A stretch of 64,000 nt of DNA, taken from Mesorhabditis belari (taxonomy: Eukaryota; Nematoda; Chromadorea; Rhabditida; Rhabditidae). A program made the translations under genes and the position numbers. The stretch lies in contig CAUEEP010000927.1 of the NCBI GenBank assembly GCA_958450365.1, positions 1,107,001 through 1,171,000 of the forward strand, written 5' to 3'. Below, one piece after another: positions 24,081-36,219 of this stretch. The notes beneath the pieces are model-generated. The model saw only the letters and a list, made by a program, of their open reading frames with translations. It made no database searches and had not been told where the DNA came from. The first letter of the stretch is position 1; each line of letters begins with the position of its first letter.

Positions 24081-24283
24081 CAATCGCTAAACCAAAAAGC
24101 ATTACGGTAACGATTTTTTGCAACTCAATCAACTCTTTTAGCTTTAGTAAGTCTAGTCATCTTTTTTCTCATAATTTTTTCAATTTCCATTGCTTACACA
24201 AAAATCGGTGCTGCTCCTATGAAAACATTCCAATTTTCCCCCCACAAAAAGTGTTTCGATTTTTTCGAGAGTTTTCTTTTAAC

Positions 24284-24680
24284 TACCGTAAATACTGTAA
24301 TAGTACCCCACCTCCATAATGAAGGTGCGGAGCGTTGCGTAGTCTAGCTTTGAACGAGTTTTTCTCGACACTGGTTTATGCTACAATGCGCGCTTAGGTA
24401 TCAAAAAATAGCTGAAATTCAGGGCTATTTTTTGATACGAAAGATAATGACGGTGCGAAGCGATGCGTAGTCTAGCTTTGAACGAGTTTTTCTCGGCACT
24501 GGTTCATGCTACAATGTACGCTTAGGTATCAAAAAATAGCCCTGAATTTCAGCTATTTTTTGATACCAAAGACGCATTTTTTGAAGGTACGGGTGCTTTG
24601 AAAAAAATGAAATACTAAAAAACTTTTGCGACTACGCGACTGTACGAGGGGGATGGGGTACTATTACAGTATTTACGGTA
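24284..24680. mobile_element. MITE family 1 copy a
   Basis: Ends TACCGTAAATACTGTAATAG and its inverse CTATTACAGTATTTACGGTA. This copy has an internal direct duplication of about 110 bases (GTAGTCTAGCTTTGAACGAG twice) and inner hairpins around GGTATCAAAAAATAGC. It lies between dyc-1 and the AK5-like gene. Confidence 0.9.
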
Positions 24681-25101
24681 TATTTTTTTTCCATTAAACG
24701 AATCATTTGTTGTGATAAATTTGAAATATTTTTTTTTCAGTTTATAGGTTTTTTTTGAATTGTAAGGAAGACAATATAAATTTTATAAAAAAAAAAAGTC
24801 AAAAAATTTGCATATGAAAGAAAAAGTATGAAGGATTGAGGGTGTTGTGATAAAAGAATGAAAAAAAAAAAGAGTAATTCCGTTTTAAAACCATTAACAC
24901 CAAGCCTAGCTTTATTCTTTGATGATGTACTTTGTGCTGAAACGGAAACGGAAGCGGAAACACACACCTTCTCGTGCACTCAAACTCTCTTTTTTGAGAA
25001 AATTTCCAAATTCGGTCTGCTAGAAGGGTTATTTTTCCACTTTTAAGCTCAACATACACTCCAAAGAAAGTCAAGAACTATAGAAAATGTCGAAGAAGTA
25101 A

Positions 25102-28100
25102 TTATTGCGCTTGTATTGTTGTTTGGGTGCCGGATTGGTCGAAAAGTGAGCCGTTCTTTGACGACTCTAGGCTTTTGCCGCTTCCGTTGTCTAAAAAATG
25201 AATAAAGTACAATACTCTAACTGTAAGAAGAGAAATTCTGAGACAAATAAGGTTACATTACGCACCGAACCTTCAATGAACAGCGAATTATCGATCATTT
25301 GAATAATCTCGTTGAAGATTTTCTCCTCCTCGATGTCGCCATCCACCTGGAAGGGATTAGAATTGAAGATCTATTTATTTGCTGTATTGTATACCGTAAA
25401 AACTCTAATAAAAACCCTTTTTTATTAAGTTTTTTATACCGTAACCTAATTATTTTACACTTTGCAAGGATTCTTTAGAGAAACATGAGCAAAGGCGAGA
25501 CACTACGATCAGGTCTAGCCAGAGAACGAGGTGGATGAGTGAAGGAAACGATCGCTCAATGTTTGTAGAAAGATTGTTCAAGTGAAGAAGAACGACGAAG
25601 AACCACTCGGCCCTTCCCGAAAGCGAAAGGCCTATTCAAAGAAGCGAAAATTGGAAGCTTTTAAATACGCCAAGGATTTCTATGCATGTGGGTTGAAGTA
25701 CCGAGTTGAATGTGCAATGTTTCGACGATGGATAGGACAAAAAAAGACTTTTGAAGCAAGAAAGCAAAAAAAAAACGTTTGAAAGCAGGCGGGCGATACT
25801 TAACGTCGATTGATCTAGAGAACGGAGTTGTTGCCAGGAATCTATCACAAAAATTTGTTTGATTTTTAATTTTTGCATTGAAAAATCGAAGTCCCTCTCT
25901 ATTAGAAGCTCCTTTGGAGGAGAGTTGAAAAATAGAAGCTTCGGAGCTTCTATTAGAATAATTACGGTATTTTAAAGTTTTACAAGTGTTATAAATAGAT
26001 CTAGAACCAGTTACCATAAGAAATCGTTTTAATCTGATCTTTTTATAAGTAGGAAGAATAATAACTGGATCAGTGGCAGTATGGCTATGTTTAGTTAGCT
26101 ATATTTAGTTAGCTATATTTAGTTAGCTATATTTAATTAGCTATATTTAGTTAGTTATGTTTAGCTATGGCTTTCCCAACTTTAACGTTTAAAGTTCAGA
26201 AGTTTTAAGTTTTAAGAGTTAATAAAGGTGAGTGAGATAAAGAAAAAGAGTGAACGAAGCTCAATCTGTCAACAGTGAATGCCGCTTCACTCACCACTCT
26301 CAATTTTCCCTTGTCATCGAAATATTTCAACATGGGCAAACAGTTCGCTTTGAAGAGTTCCAACCGGGATTTGAATACATCAACAGCGTCATCTGGAATT
26401 TGAAATTAAAACTTTTAACATAAAATATCTATAATACTTAACAATATATCTACAATACCTGGTCTCTCAGTTCGATCCTGTAATCCCTCTTCGTATCGTC
26501 GCTTCACGTTCTCTGCACAGAATTGCTCAGTACAATCGATGAGAACCGCCAAATCAATTCGATCAATCTAAAACTAAGTTGAAGATTCCTGTTTTCACGT
26601 TTTCAAACCTGTTGCTCGAAATCCTGTGCTTGGTGTTGATTCCTCGGATATCCCTCAATCACATAGCCCCAACTTGTCGTCCCGATCTCGTGAATCCCCG
26701 AATAAAGGAGTTCGCGGCAAAGTTTCTAGAAAGAGTCAATTGAGCTTGAGAAAACATTATCTATTATAAACTTTATTCTGCTATAATTTTTAAACGAACC
26801 ATCGGAACAGCTTCTCCTTGGTCAATCTTTCTCCCGATTCGATCCCACAACTCGTCACCTCTTGTTTCTCTGACCTGAAATACGTGTGCTTTTGAAACAG
26901 CTCGTTGTCAGCATTATAATAATGTTATAATAGTCTAGTTATAAGTTATAAAAATCTACCGTAAATACTGTAATAGTACCCCACCCCCCTCGTACAGTCG
27001 CGTAGTCGCCAAAGTTTTTTAGTATTTCATTTTTTTCAAAGCACCCGTACCTTCAAAAAATGCGTCTTTGGTATCAAAAAATAGTTGAAATTCAGGGCTA
27101 TTTTTTGATACCTAAGCGCGCATTGTAGCATAAACCAGTGTCGAGAAAAGCGCGTCCAAAGCTAGACTACGCAACACTCCGCACCGTCATTATGGGGGTG
27201 GGGTACTATTACAGTCTTTACGGTAGTTATAATAAATAATTAATCTAGTTATAAAAAAATGCCTTTGAGCTACCTTTCTTCTCAGCAAATCTCCCATACT
27301 AAACATCACAAATCCATCGTATTTTTTTGCTATCCTTTGTGCAATTGAGGTCTTGTTTGAGCCGGGAGCTCCTAAATTTCTCCTTAAATTTACAAGTTTT
27401 AAAAGCGAAAAAAACCTATTAGTAGAATCACTGGTGCGTTGTTGGGAAGTCCTCTGGGAAAGTTGCGTGCTCGACCGACCGCTGGAAATATTTATAACTA
27501 CAATTCGAAAGACTGGAATTCCAGCATGCTATCTAAAATCCTACATTCTGCCGTTTTTGGTGTTTTCGGTGGATCATGAACGGTGGCCACAGTCTCAACA
27601 ACAGCCGCCACTTCTCGTTCAATTTCTGAAATCAAAAATTTAGCAATGCTAATGTAAAGATGATGTCAAAGCTTTTCCTTACCGGGTTCTCTAGCCAGCT
27701 CCGCGTGTCCATTTATGAGTGGAGTTTCTAAGATTTCAGTGTATAATCTAACTTATTCATGTTCTACCTGCTTTCCGAGATTTTCCACTACCACTTCTCT
27801 TTGACGACGCACTGCCTAAAGTTCAATCAATTGCAACTAATAAAAATCAAATCTTTTACCTGATCTACTGCCCGGTCTGCTCGATGGCCTCTCTTCTTTA
27901 TGATGTCCGTGAGAAGTGGAGGGTTTGCTTGCGGGTTTTGAGCCTAGAAAGTGAAATGATTGACTGAAAAACAAGAGGAATGATATGATTAAGTTAAAAA
28001 TAGTTTTTGACTAATTAAATAGTTAACCTGGAGTTGATGGAGGCTTTGAGCCGCTGCTTGTTGGCGGTTTGTGGTGATGGTGTTCGGATGAGGTGCCGGG

Positions 28101-31100
28101 TGGCTGAAAGCTCCGTTTGTTCAGTTTAAAGTTTTAGCTGAATCTGTAGCTAGCTTCTAGCTATAGATTTTGGAAAATCAACGACTATCTATAGAAGACT
28201 CACACTCAACGGATCCCCTCTCGCCACAGCTTGTGCAGGTGGATTCGAATTGTAAACGGGTACTCCGGATTCCATCGCTTGTTCCACCAATTTCTTCATT
28301 CTTTCAAAAATCGTTTGATCGTCTTTTTCTCCGGGAATCTGAAAGTAAAGCATTTCAATAAATGGATTTTTTAACCAACCAAATGCAGCAGCTTTTGATC
28401 ATCGAAATATTTCGCCGATGGGAGAGTCTTCTGTTTGAATTCTTTGATTCGTTGATCGATGACCTGAACGTAAAGAAATGTTAAAGTTATCTACAATCTA
28501 TAAACTTTAGATTTGTTCACAATTGTACTCTAAAATAGTTGTATTCAAATAGTTACATTGAATCTGAAATCTAAAATTTCCCCGTAAACTCAAGATTCTC
28601 TTTGATCTTCACCGTCAACTTCACCTCTCCGCCTTCAGCGTTTTCTCAAAACATCGAATCTTTTAAAAAATATTTTTAGTGCCAAAAGTTAAGTATATTT
28701 CACCCAACATATTCAATAAACCCAAAATTCATTTCTGGGTTCATCATGAGGTGAACGAACAGACCTTTGATCTAGCCACCAAATTCGGTTTTCACCAAAC
28801 ATCAACGTTACTCAAAAACTGTCAAGGATTTTTCAATTCTAATTTAACAAGCCAAGTCGATTACATCTTGTCCCAAAAAATCAGACCGAAATTCCCACTG
28901 GGACTCGAGTTATGAGGTGAATGGACAGACACAAAAACTTTTCGTCTTATCTCTACTTTATATCAAAAATAATCTCTGTCTGTCTGTGCGCGCACTACGC
29001 GCGTCCACTTTGAGTATTTAAAAAAAACGCTGAAACACGTGTCTAATGAAACTTATTTAATTGTGCCTTTTAAAAAAAATTTTTGCAAACAGTCAAAGTA
29101 GGTGGACACTGGCAGGGGTCGAACCCGAGCCGTGTGCCCGTGAGGTAAGCGCGCTATCCACCGCACCATGGGTGCAATTTGCAGGGTGGGTTTTTCCAAC
29201 ACAGGAAATTCATTTCAGGAAATCATTTTCACGACTTCTGAAGCAGCCTGCCGTTAGGTGGGCTGTTCTGGTAATAATAAAGTAAAGAATGGGAAAGAAA
29301 GATTTCCGGATAGGGGATTGAACCCTAGACCTTTTTTGCTTTCCGAGCAAATGCTCTAACCACTGAGCTATCCGGTAGAGGAAATAAAAGGAAGAAGAGA
29401 AAGGAAGAAAGAGAAAGTGAGTAAGATACTAATATCGAAATATCTTTGTTCAATCCTTACATCCATAGCTATCCCTCGTCTCTCCATGTGTTCTCTCAAT
29501 GTCCTCTCATCGTAGTCGATGATTATCGCCATGTTTACGACTTTTACCTGAATATCCATATTTTAAAATGAATATTGGATATGGTAAATGGTTTTCGTTG
29601 AGTCTTGAATACCAATAACATTTTGAAATAAATGAGAATAGCTCAAAAGTACCAAAAATCTGTCAGATTATTCAAGTAGAGCAATCTCGACTAATCCAAA
29701 AACATCAAATATTTAAAGCTACATGCTTTAAACTACTGAATTACTGAAGATTAACAAATAATTTTTAAATAAAACTTTTAGTTATCTTGCTTTTATGCTT
29801 GTTTCTATTTTTCTCACCTGTCTCTCGAAATCCTCAACTTGTCTCGCTTCTCTCGGGAATCCTTCAAGGAAATAAGCGGATGCCTAGAAAAAAAAAGAAT
29901 TGAGTTCCGCGTACTCAAAACTTTATTTTCTACGGAAAATAGTACTCAAGTGGTATCCAAAGCTAAATATCGCAAAAAAAAAGTAGTATTTACTTGTGGA
30001 TGTCGTCCCATTTCGGCTTTGACGAGAGCCAAGGCGAGATGATTGGGAATGAGTTCACCTAGAGTGGAAAATCAGAAACGATTTCGATACAAGTTAGCCA
30101 TAAAACCTTAGGGATGTTTTAGATATGAATACTTAGATATAAATACTACAAATTGGTTGATTTTGGCGTCGAATTTATACCTCTCATGTACTTATCGTTG
30201 GCATCTTTCCACTCGGTAAAACGATCCTTGTACTTGGCCAGGGCATTCCGAATAATATCCGGCATACAGATGTGGATTAAGCCCTAGAATTGAATTAGTC
30301 ATATTAGTGTTGTTCAAAGTAATGCAAAGTAATAATAATTTACATTATTCGGCTCATTAGAGTCTAAGTGTAAAGCTGAAGCCAACCTGATCATGCAATG
30401 CGTTGTAGACCCTAGACGCGTGACGAGTCTTTCCTCCACCAGGTCCTCCTAAAGTTTATTGGTTTAATTAGCAACTAGCTGACAATAAGCCTAAAGATTT
30501 ATATGGTTATCACAAAATTCTCTCACCCATAAAGAGCACCACAGGCACATCGGGGATCTTCGCTACTTCGGCCGCTTTGATCACCGACGGTACTCGTTGC
30601 ACACCCATTGCCGGTTCTTTTTCTTTTTCTTTCTCTTTTTCCTTCTTTAGTTCACTGTTCTAAATCAATTTTGAACATAAAGAATAGCTCTTATTCATAT
30701 TAATAGTTAAATTTTTTCTTAAACCCGACCTTTTTCTTTTCACCCGGGACGCTTTTCTTTGATTCTTTGTCCTCTTTCGGCTTGACTTTCTTCTTTTTCG
30801 TGGTACTGAAACAAAAAAATAAGTACAATGATTTTACGCTAAAACGGATCTAATCTTTTATATTTTAATCCTAATACTTAATAAAAAATTAGATTCATTT
30901 TAAAATAATTCACTTACGTTTTATTCTCTTTGTTGATCTCTTCGACTTTCGGTTGGCGCTGGATCTCTGGAAATAAAATTTAATAGAAAGCAATTAAGTA
31001 TATTTTGACTAAGATCTAAAAGGGGACTTAGTATAGAAAACGAGCATTGGTTGGTCAATTCGAAAATAATTGTTGTTGGGGGGGGGGGGGGGGGGGAAGG

Positions 31101-32385
31101 GGAGAGGCTAAAGGTTTCATGGGGAAGGTGTGGGGGAGGGACCCTTCTCCCTCAAAAGCCCAAAAATGCTAAGGAAACCAACCAACCGAAGAAAACATCT
31201 AGAGCCATTTTTATGTCAAAAAGAACGTTTTTTCGATTCCTGGCTCTGAAGTTTTTAAAGGCGCTGAGTAAGTTTAGTTTTTCATCTCTCAAAGTTGGGT
31301 CTAAAGGTCGATTATTAGTCCTTGTAAACTTGTTCAAACAAGCATCAGCTAGAAGTTATTCAGTTATGTTTTTAAAACTTAAAGGTTCTGTAAGAATTGT
31401 AACTTAATATAAATTCAAGATTCACTTTAAACTTGATTATTACTGAGCTAAAGCATTGAATCAAACCTATTTTCATTTGGTAACACTTGGAAAGTTACTT
31501 GGTATCGCCAAAGTGTTCATCTTGTTGTTGATAGAAATATGAAAATATGTAAAAAGGAGAGTTTTATTCAAGATTGGTCAGCTAGGCCATTGAGGGGTCC
31601 ATTTTGCAGGAATGGAAGAGATAATGACCAGGTGGAGAGTGGGAGAAGGAACCAACCCCGAAATAGGTCTTAAGAGATCAAAAGAGAGGTAATGGTGCTT
31701 GAGAACGAGTGAACTGATCTGGCTAACAATGTTAACAAAGTTAGATAACTTTTTGGTTTAAGGAAGCAGGCTTTTTAGACATTTATACTTGTAGTCAGAC
31801 TTGTATTTAGACTCGTGATCAATCGGAACATGCTAATTGCAAGAGTTGATGATTACAAGATTTGCAATTGCAAGATTTAAAGACAAAATGACGAATAATA
31901 TTTACAAGATTGAGCAAAGATTGGGGTTTAATTAAAAAATTAAAACACAAGAACAAATACCTGATTCCGTTTTGATGAACATGTCCCAAGAGACCTCCAT
32001 GTTTGGATTGCCGCGGACCTGTAAAAAACAAAATAAAGTACAAAGAACTTTACAAGTTTTGAACTTTCAAACAAAAAAACTTTGAAAATTACAAAGTCTA
32101 GAAAGAAAATATAAAATTTTAATATGAAATCTACCTTGGCAAGTGCTTCTTCGAGAAACTCCAACGGATCATCGGGTTTATTATAGATGAGGCCGGTCAT
32201 GAGGCCCTAGAAATGCTCAATTATCTAATGAAATGGCTTATTAAAGCTAAATATTAATTTTAAATGAATAATATTATAATATTCATTAAGTTTTGTTCAA
32301 GATTTATATAGAAATTAATTTTTTTTACCTCAAACAATTGGGGAATGCCATGTTCTTGCAGATAGGCCTTCGCCTCGGCACCCAT
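25102..32385 (-). CDS. AK5-type protein: RIIa-like N-terminus and two adenylate-kinase domains
   Basis: Spliced from 26 exons (minus strand, high to low): 32329-32385, 32135-32206, 31961-32018, 30918-30966, 30730-30805, 30527-30659, 30387-30448, 30181-30283, 29994-30058, 29818-29883, 29461-29547, 28380-28463, 28204-28338, 28028-28103, 27860-27943, 27768-27815, 27683-27727, 27545-27625, 27416-27481, 27274-27371, 26800-26874, 26609-26725, 26459-26567, 26295-26392, 25271-25346, 25102-25190; 702 residues, every phase fits. Residues 1-45 (YLQEHGIPQLFE, GLIYNKPDDPLEFLEEAL) match the N-terminus of vertebrate AK5, a RIIa/DPY-30-type docking fold. Kinase domain 1 has P-loop GGPGGGKTRH (149-158) and EGFPRE (232-237); domain 2 has GAPGSNKTS (483-491) and EGYPRN (564-569). 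The linkers (85-125 and 350-460) are Lys- or Ser/His-rich. Adenylate kinases swap phosphate between ATP and AMP; here DGFPR has become EGFPR/EGYPR and the P-loops are altered, so activity may be reduced. Confidence 0.9.
25975..26190. repeat. Dispersed repeat, second copy at 23155-23275 plus 23742-23770
   Basis: Shared sequence: TTTTACAAGTGxTAxAAATAGAT, CTTTTTATAAGTAGGAAGAA, TAACTGGATCAGTGxCAGTA and a tail CCCAACTTTAAxGTTTAAA. In this copy the middle is a TTAGTTAGCTATA array (26090-26160); in the other copy the middle is about 460 bases of unrelated DNA. It sits in the last AK5 introns. Confidence 0.75.
26956..27226. mobile_element. MITE family 1 copy b, in AK5-like intron
   Basis: CTACCGTAAATACTGTAATA on the left and the inverse on the right (TTTACGGTAG). 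It has the same inner GGTATCAAAAAATAG hairpin and GCGTAGTCG / CTAGACTACGC segments as copy a. Confidence 0.9.
29105..29177 (-). tRNA. tRNA-derived sequence
   Basis: On the minus strand an A-box-like TGGTGCGGTGGATAGCG and B box GGTTCGACCCC are spaced as in a tRNA, but acceptor and anticodon stems do not pair well. It shares CACACGGCT and GGGTTCGACCC with the arms of the 16.4-16.9 kb minisatellite, so both belong to one tRNA-derived family. Confidence 0.5.
29304..29377 (-). tRNA. tRNA-like gene, anticodon uncertain
   Basis: On the minus strand: acceptor TACCGGA/TCCGGAA (one A-A mismatch), D arm GCTC-AGTGGTTA-GAGC, anticodon stem TTTGC/GCAAA with loop TCGGAAA, T arm TAGGG-TTCAATC-CCCTA. The folding is good, but position 33 would be C instead of the invariant U and the anticodon would read GGA without the long variable arm of tRNA-Ser. 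Either an unusual tRNA or a recent pseudogene. Confidence 0.55.
30967..31960. other. ~1-kb AK5-like intron with long G run
   Basis: Contains 19 consecutive G at 31078-31096 followed by a GGGGAGAGG-rich stretch. The 31051-31407 frame opens with a poly-Gly run and has no support as a gene. Confidence 0.7.
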
Positions 32386-32396
32386 GCTTTCTAAAA
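32386..32396 (-). promoter_or_regulatory. Candidate spliced-leader acceptor before AK5-like ATG
   Basis: On the minus strand CTTTTAG ends four bases before the ATG at 32385. Such a short leader suggests trans-splicing; an upstream non-coding exon is the alternative. Confidence 0.5.
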
Positions 32397-33044
32397 GATA
32401 AGTTTTTGTGTAGAATTTGAAAGATGAAATAATTACGTTAAACAAAAAAGGCAAAATTGAATTCGTTAAGAAAATCCAACAATTGAAATGGCATAAAAAT
32501 CTCAGCAACGCAAAGTTTTTCCCTCAATCATCAAACGGGTTACTCGGGCAACAAAACGAAGTAATAAATTACACAAAAAATGGAATGGAAATCACAATGA
32601 AAGGTCTTATTTGATGAAGTTTGGAAAAAAAAATGGGGGTGATTAGATTGGAAAATAGGGGATAATGAGAATTTTAGCTAAAAGGAACACAGATTTGTGG
32701 AGCTGCAGAGATTTTTGATCAATTGGTTGTCAAAGAATTTTGAAAACTTCGCTCGCTCGAATCGCTCGGGACCGAAAACTTCGATATGACGAACGTAAAA
32801 CGTGTGTCAAATTTTCTGCGTAGCCGTCCTGGACGGCCACTGACTGCCTTTGGCTGGGGCAGTTACGCAGAAATTTTGAGTACGCTTTAGAATTTTAAAT
32901 TCGTTGTATCGAAGTTCGACTTTATTACGCTTTTTGACACTATAGTACACCGCTTTAGCTTTAGTTATCAAAAATCAATAAAACTAAAGTTATTCTATAG
33001 ATTTTGTCAGGGAAAAGACAAATCTAAAAGATTGACATTGGCTA

Positions 33045-33768
33045 CTAGAGTGCTACGCGAGTAAAATTTGCACAAGTAATTTTTACTCGATTAATGGGGG
33101 TGGGACAAATGCTACCTTTTTCTTGCGCACCTGGACATTTGCGCACCTTTTTTTGCTGGCAAGGCCTTAGGCAAGGCCGTAGAGCTTCAAAAATGTTTCC
33201 ATATAAGGGAATCGTATGCGTAGATTCCGAATTTCGACAAATCAGACCTCGCTGACACGTCAAATTTGGGCTAAAAGGCAAAAACTGCGGAAAAGCGTTA
33301 AGTTGCGTAGTTTTTGCCTTTTAGCTCAAATTTGACGTGTCAGCGAGGTCTGATTTGTCGAAATTCGGAATCTACGCATACGATTCCCTTATATGGAAAT
33401 ATTTTCGAAGCTCTACGGCCTTGCCTAAAGCCTTTTCCAGCAAAAAAAGGTGCGCAAATGTCCAGGTGCGCAAAAAAAAGGTCGCATTTGTCCCACCCCC
33501 GCACAAGTAATTTTTATTCGATTAATCGACGTTTTTTTTGTCGAGTAACTACAAGTAATTCTCTTTACACGTTGAGTAAATTGAATATCTTTACATTTGA
33601 AGGTAATTTGCCACCAAATCATTTAAATGGCTGAATATCTTTAAAAAAGTCATATATAACTCGGCGCTCGTTATTTTGCACCAATTTTTTAAATTTTCGC
33701 TAAAAGTATAGTAATTTTTCCTAATTGTATATTTTAAAAAAACGAATTACTCGTGACGAACACACTGA
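33045..33768. mobile_element. MITE family 4 copy with nested fold-back insertion
   Basis: Outer ends match the 14.4-kb copy (ACTAGAGTGCTACGCGAGTA; AATTACTCGTGACGAACACA), as does the region TCATTTAAATGGCTGAATAT (GGCTGAGTAT in the other copy). Inside, 33096-33500 is a near-perfect fold-back starting GGGGGTGGGACAAATG and ending in its inverse, with GCACAAGTAATTTTTACTCG... present on both sides (33070-33095 and 33501-33526, 26 bases, one mismatch). Confidence 0.85.
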
Positions 33769-34208
33769 AACCAGTTTAAACTGTAAGAAAGTTACCGGAA
33801 CTTGTTTAAACTGTAAGATAAGAGATTTACAAAATAACTACTAAACTAAAAGTTTCCTGTATAGCAAAATCTCTAATCAAAAGCAAATCCTATAAGACCA
33901 CGTGAATCAAAAATGTGTCACGCATATTGTCGTCAACAACTGTTACAAACCAATCTTGAAGGGTAATCTGGAGGAAGCCCGATATGTCAGATTTTCTCGG
34001 GATTTTCCCACTCTTTCTTTTTCCATTTCTTTTCTCACAAGGTTTGGTCTCGATTTCTGGCTTTAATCGGTAACCGGGGTAACAATTTGTGTCGGATTTT
34101 TCTTTCTTTCTCAGCGTTTCTTTCAAGCGCTTCTTTCAAGCGCTTCCTGGGGCTGAGAGTGGCTTTTGAGGCAGAGGATCAGTGGGGAGAGGCTTAAAAA
34201 GAGAAAAA

Positions 34209-34431
34209 GAATTAGATCAGTCTAGAATTTAGTGCGTTTTGAGCACTGTAATCGGATAATCGGGTTCAATGGTTGAAAATTTTTGTCTTATACATTAAGA
34301 AACAGATCAGTGCACAAAGCTTCTTCTGTGAGCTTTGGAGTGAAATTTGAAGCTATCTAAAAGTGATTCTGTAAATAGGATTATTGTTTTACATTACCAA
34401 ATATCAAATATCTCAGTAATTTAACAAAATC
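34209..34431. repeat. ~223-bp repeat, first copy (second at 35151-35372)
   Basis: Starts GAATTAGATCAGTCTAGAAT and ends TCAGTAATTTAACAAAAT. The second copy, about 98% alike, sits in intron 1 of the first lectin gene. Confidence 0.9.
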
Positions 34432-34571
34432 ATAACAATTTTAACTAGTAAAGTCATTTTTTGTTTTGTAAAGTCTCTACGTTTTGTTTTTGGTTTATCT
34501 AAAAGAAAAGATAATTGCACAAAAAGTCGTGTGGTGTTGTTTGAGTCTAGTCTAGAATCTAGGTGTGGTCT

Positions 34572-34850
34572 AGAATCACAAACTAGACATCTTGATTCAC
34601 TTCTTTGAATTGTTTAAGTACAAAAACGCTGAACTCAATGAACAATCAATTGCTTTGCTTTTTCAAAAGTCACAGAGAATCGCGTTTTCGTCATTTCATG
34701 CGTCGTAATCACTGATTAGAAAGACAATCTCAATCGGAACTTTCTCTATGACTTTTGAAAAAGCAAAGCAATTGGTTGTTCATTGAGTTCAGCGTTTTTG
34801 TACTTAAACAATTCAAAGAAGTCAATCAAGATGTCTAGTTTGTGATTCTA
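34572..34850. mobile_element. Fold-back element upstream of lectin gene 1
   Basis: Arms of about 100 bases are inverted copies (left AATCACAAACTAGACATCTT, right ending AAGATGTCTAGTTTGTGATT) around a loop of about 65 bases. TGATTAGAAAGACAATCxCA occurs at 34713 and again at 34863, so part of the region was also duplicated directly. Confidence 0.8.
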
Positions 34851-34952
34851 GACTCAAACAACTGATTAGAAAGACAATCCCAATCGGAACCGTCACAAAA
34901 TCCATAAATTTCCCGATAAAAGTTCGAATCAGTGAGTGAATTTGTTTAAAAA

Positions 34953-35991
34953 ATGAAACAGCTGTTTGTTTATATACTTTTGTTGGGATTTGTCTCTGCA
35001 GATTGTCCGAATGGATCGGTGCCGATTCCCGAATTGCCTGGAGAACAGTGCTGGGTCTTTGTGAAAGATGGTAGGTGGTGTTTAAAAAGAATATCCAAAA
35101 ATAAGTATTTGATTCTCCTTGCAAGTTGTATTATATAGTTGCGATTGAAGGAATTAGATCAGTCTAGAATTTAGTGCGTTTTGAGCACTGTAATCGGATA
35201 ATCGGGTTCAATAGTTGAAAAATTTTGTCTTATACATTAAGAAACAGATCAGTGCACAAAGCTTCCTCTGTGAGCTTTGGAGTGAAATTTGAAGCTATCT
35301 AAAAGTGATTCTGTAAATAGGATTATTGTTTTACATTACCAAATATCAAATATCTCAGTAATTTAACAAAATGATTCTCCTTGCAAGTTGTATTATATAG
35401 TTGCGATCGAAGTGGATCAGTGGTTCACTTGTATGTATCAAGACGCAACTTTCCTTTCCGTTCACAACACTTTCGAGAATAATCTCATCGTCGAGTATGC
35501 TCAACAATGTGAGTTAAACAAACATGAATTTATCAATCAGCTGTTTTTTAGATCTGGGAAATGTGAGCTCGATTTATCTTGGAATGGAGTATTTGCATGT
35601 TGGAAGAGATATTGGATGGGGATGGTATGATGGAACGCCGATGGATTATTTCAAATGGGCTTTGGGTTGGTGCTTAGAGTAGAAGAGGTAAAGCTAATCA
35701 ATAAAATCTGTCTAACCTCTATTATTCTGCTGTCCAGAAAGTCTTTTCATTCCTTTTCGTACTTTAACCTTTCAATTGCTCAAGGAAATTTTTACTAATA
35801 GAATCATAAAGAAGAATTTCTATTCAGGCGAGCCAAAACCCTCAGCTGAGTGCGGTCATCTCGATTTGAAAAGTACAAACTGGATCTCGGATGGGTGTAT
35901 GGGAAAATATTCAACAATTTGCAAAATCCGGGACTCAAATGAGCCAATTCAGCAAAAATCGAAACGAAACGCTAGACCGAATCGATATTGA
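34953..35991 (+). CDS. Secreted C-type lectin domain protein, tandem copy 1
   Basis: Four exons: 34953-35070, 35401-35508, 35552-35665, 35828-35991; 167 residues. A signal peptide (MKQLFVYILLLGFVSA) precedes DCPNGSVPIPELPGEQCWVF. C-type-lectin features follow: HNTFENNLIVEYAQQ, IYLGMEYLHVG, GWGWYDGTPMDYFKWALG, GEPKPSAECGHLD, NWISDGCMGKYSTICK. Cysteines fit the conserved late pair. The EPN/QPD and WND calcium motifs are absent, so calcium-dependent sugar binding is doubtful. A basic tail ends the protein. Nematodes carry many such clec genes, often tied to immunity. Intron 1 contains a 222-bp repeat insertion between 40-base direct repeats. Confidence 0.88.
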
Positions 35992-35996
35992 AATGC

Positions 35997-36002
35997 AATA
36001 AA
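35997..36002 (+). terminator. Poly(A) signal AATAAA, lectin gene 1
   Basis: AATAAA six bases after the stop codon, typical of compact nematode 3' ends. Confidence 0.6.
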
Positions 36003-36219
36003 AGTTTTATTAAAAGCCTAAAACAAAGCAATTGTATAAGAAAAAAACCCGCACTTAATTTTTGAAAGAACAATGACATCATTTGCAACCATAGAACAAG
36101 CTTTGTTTTAAAAATTCTTCTTTAACCACTGTTATCATAGAAAATCCCAGTATCTAAGCTGTCACAAAATCGAAAATTTTGAGATAAAAGGGCTGAATCC
36201 AATATTCAAACAATCAAAA

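Larger units (their letters stand above)
28464..29460. other. ~1-kb AK5-like intron with two tRNA-like sequences
   Basis: Apart from the tRNA-like features at 29105 and 29304 nothing gene-like was found; the plus-strand ORF at 28679-28915 lacks family similarity. Confidence 0.5.
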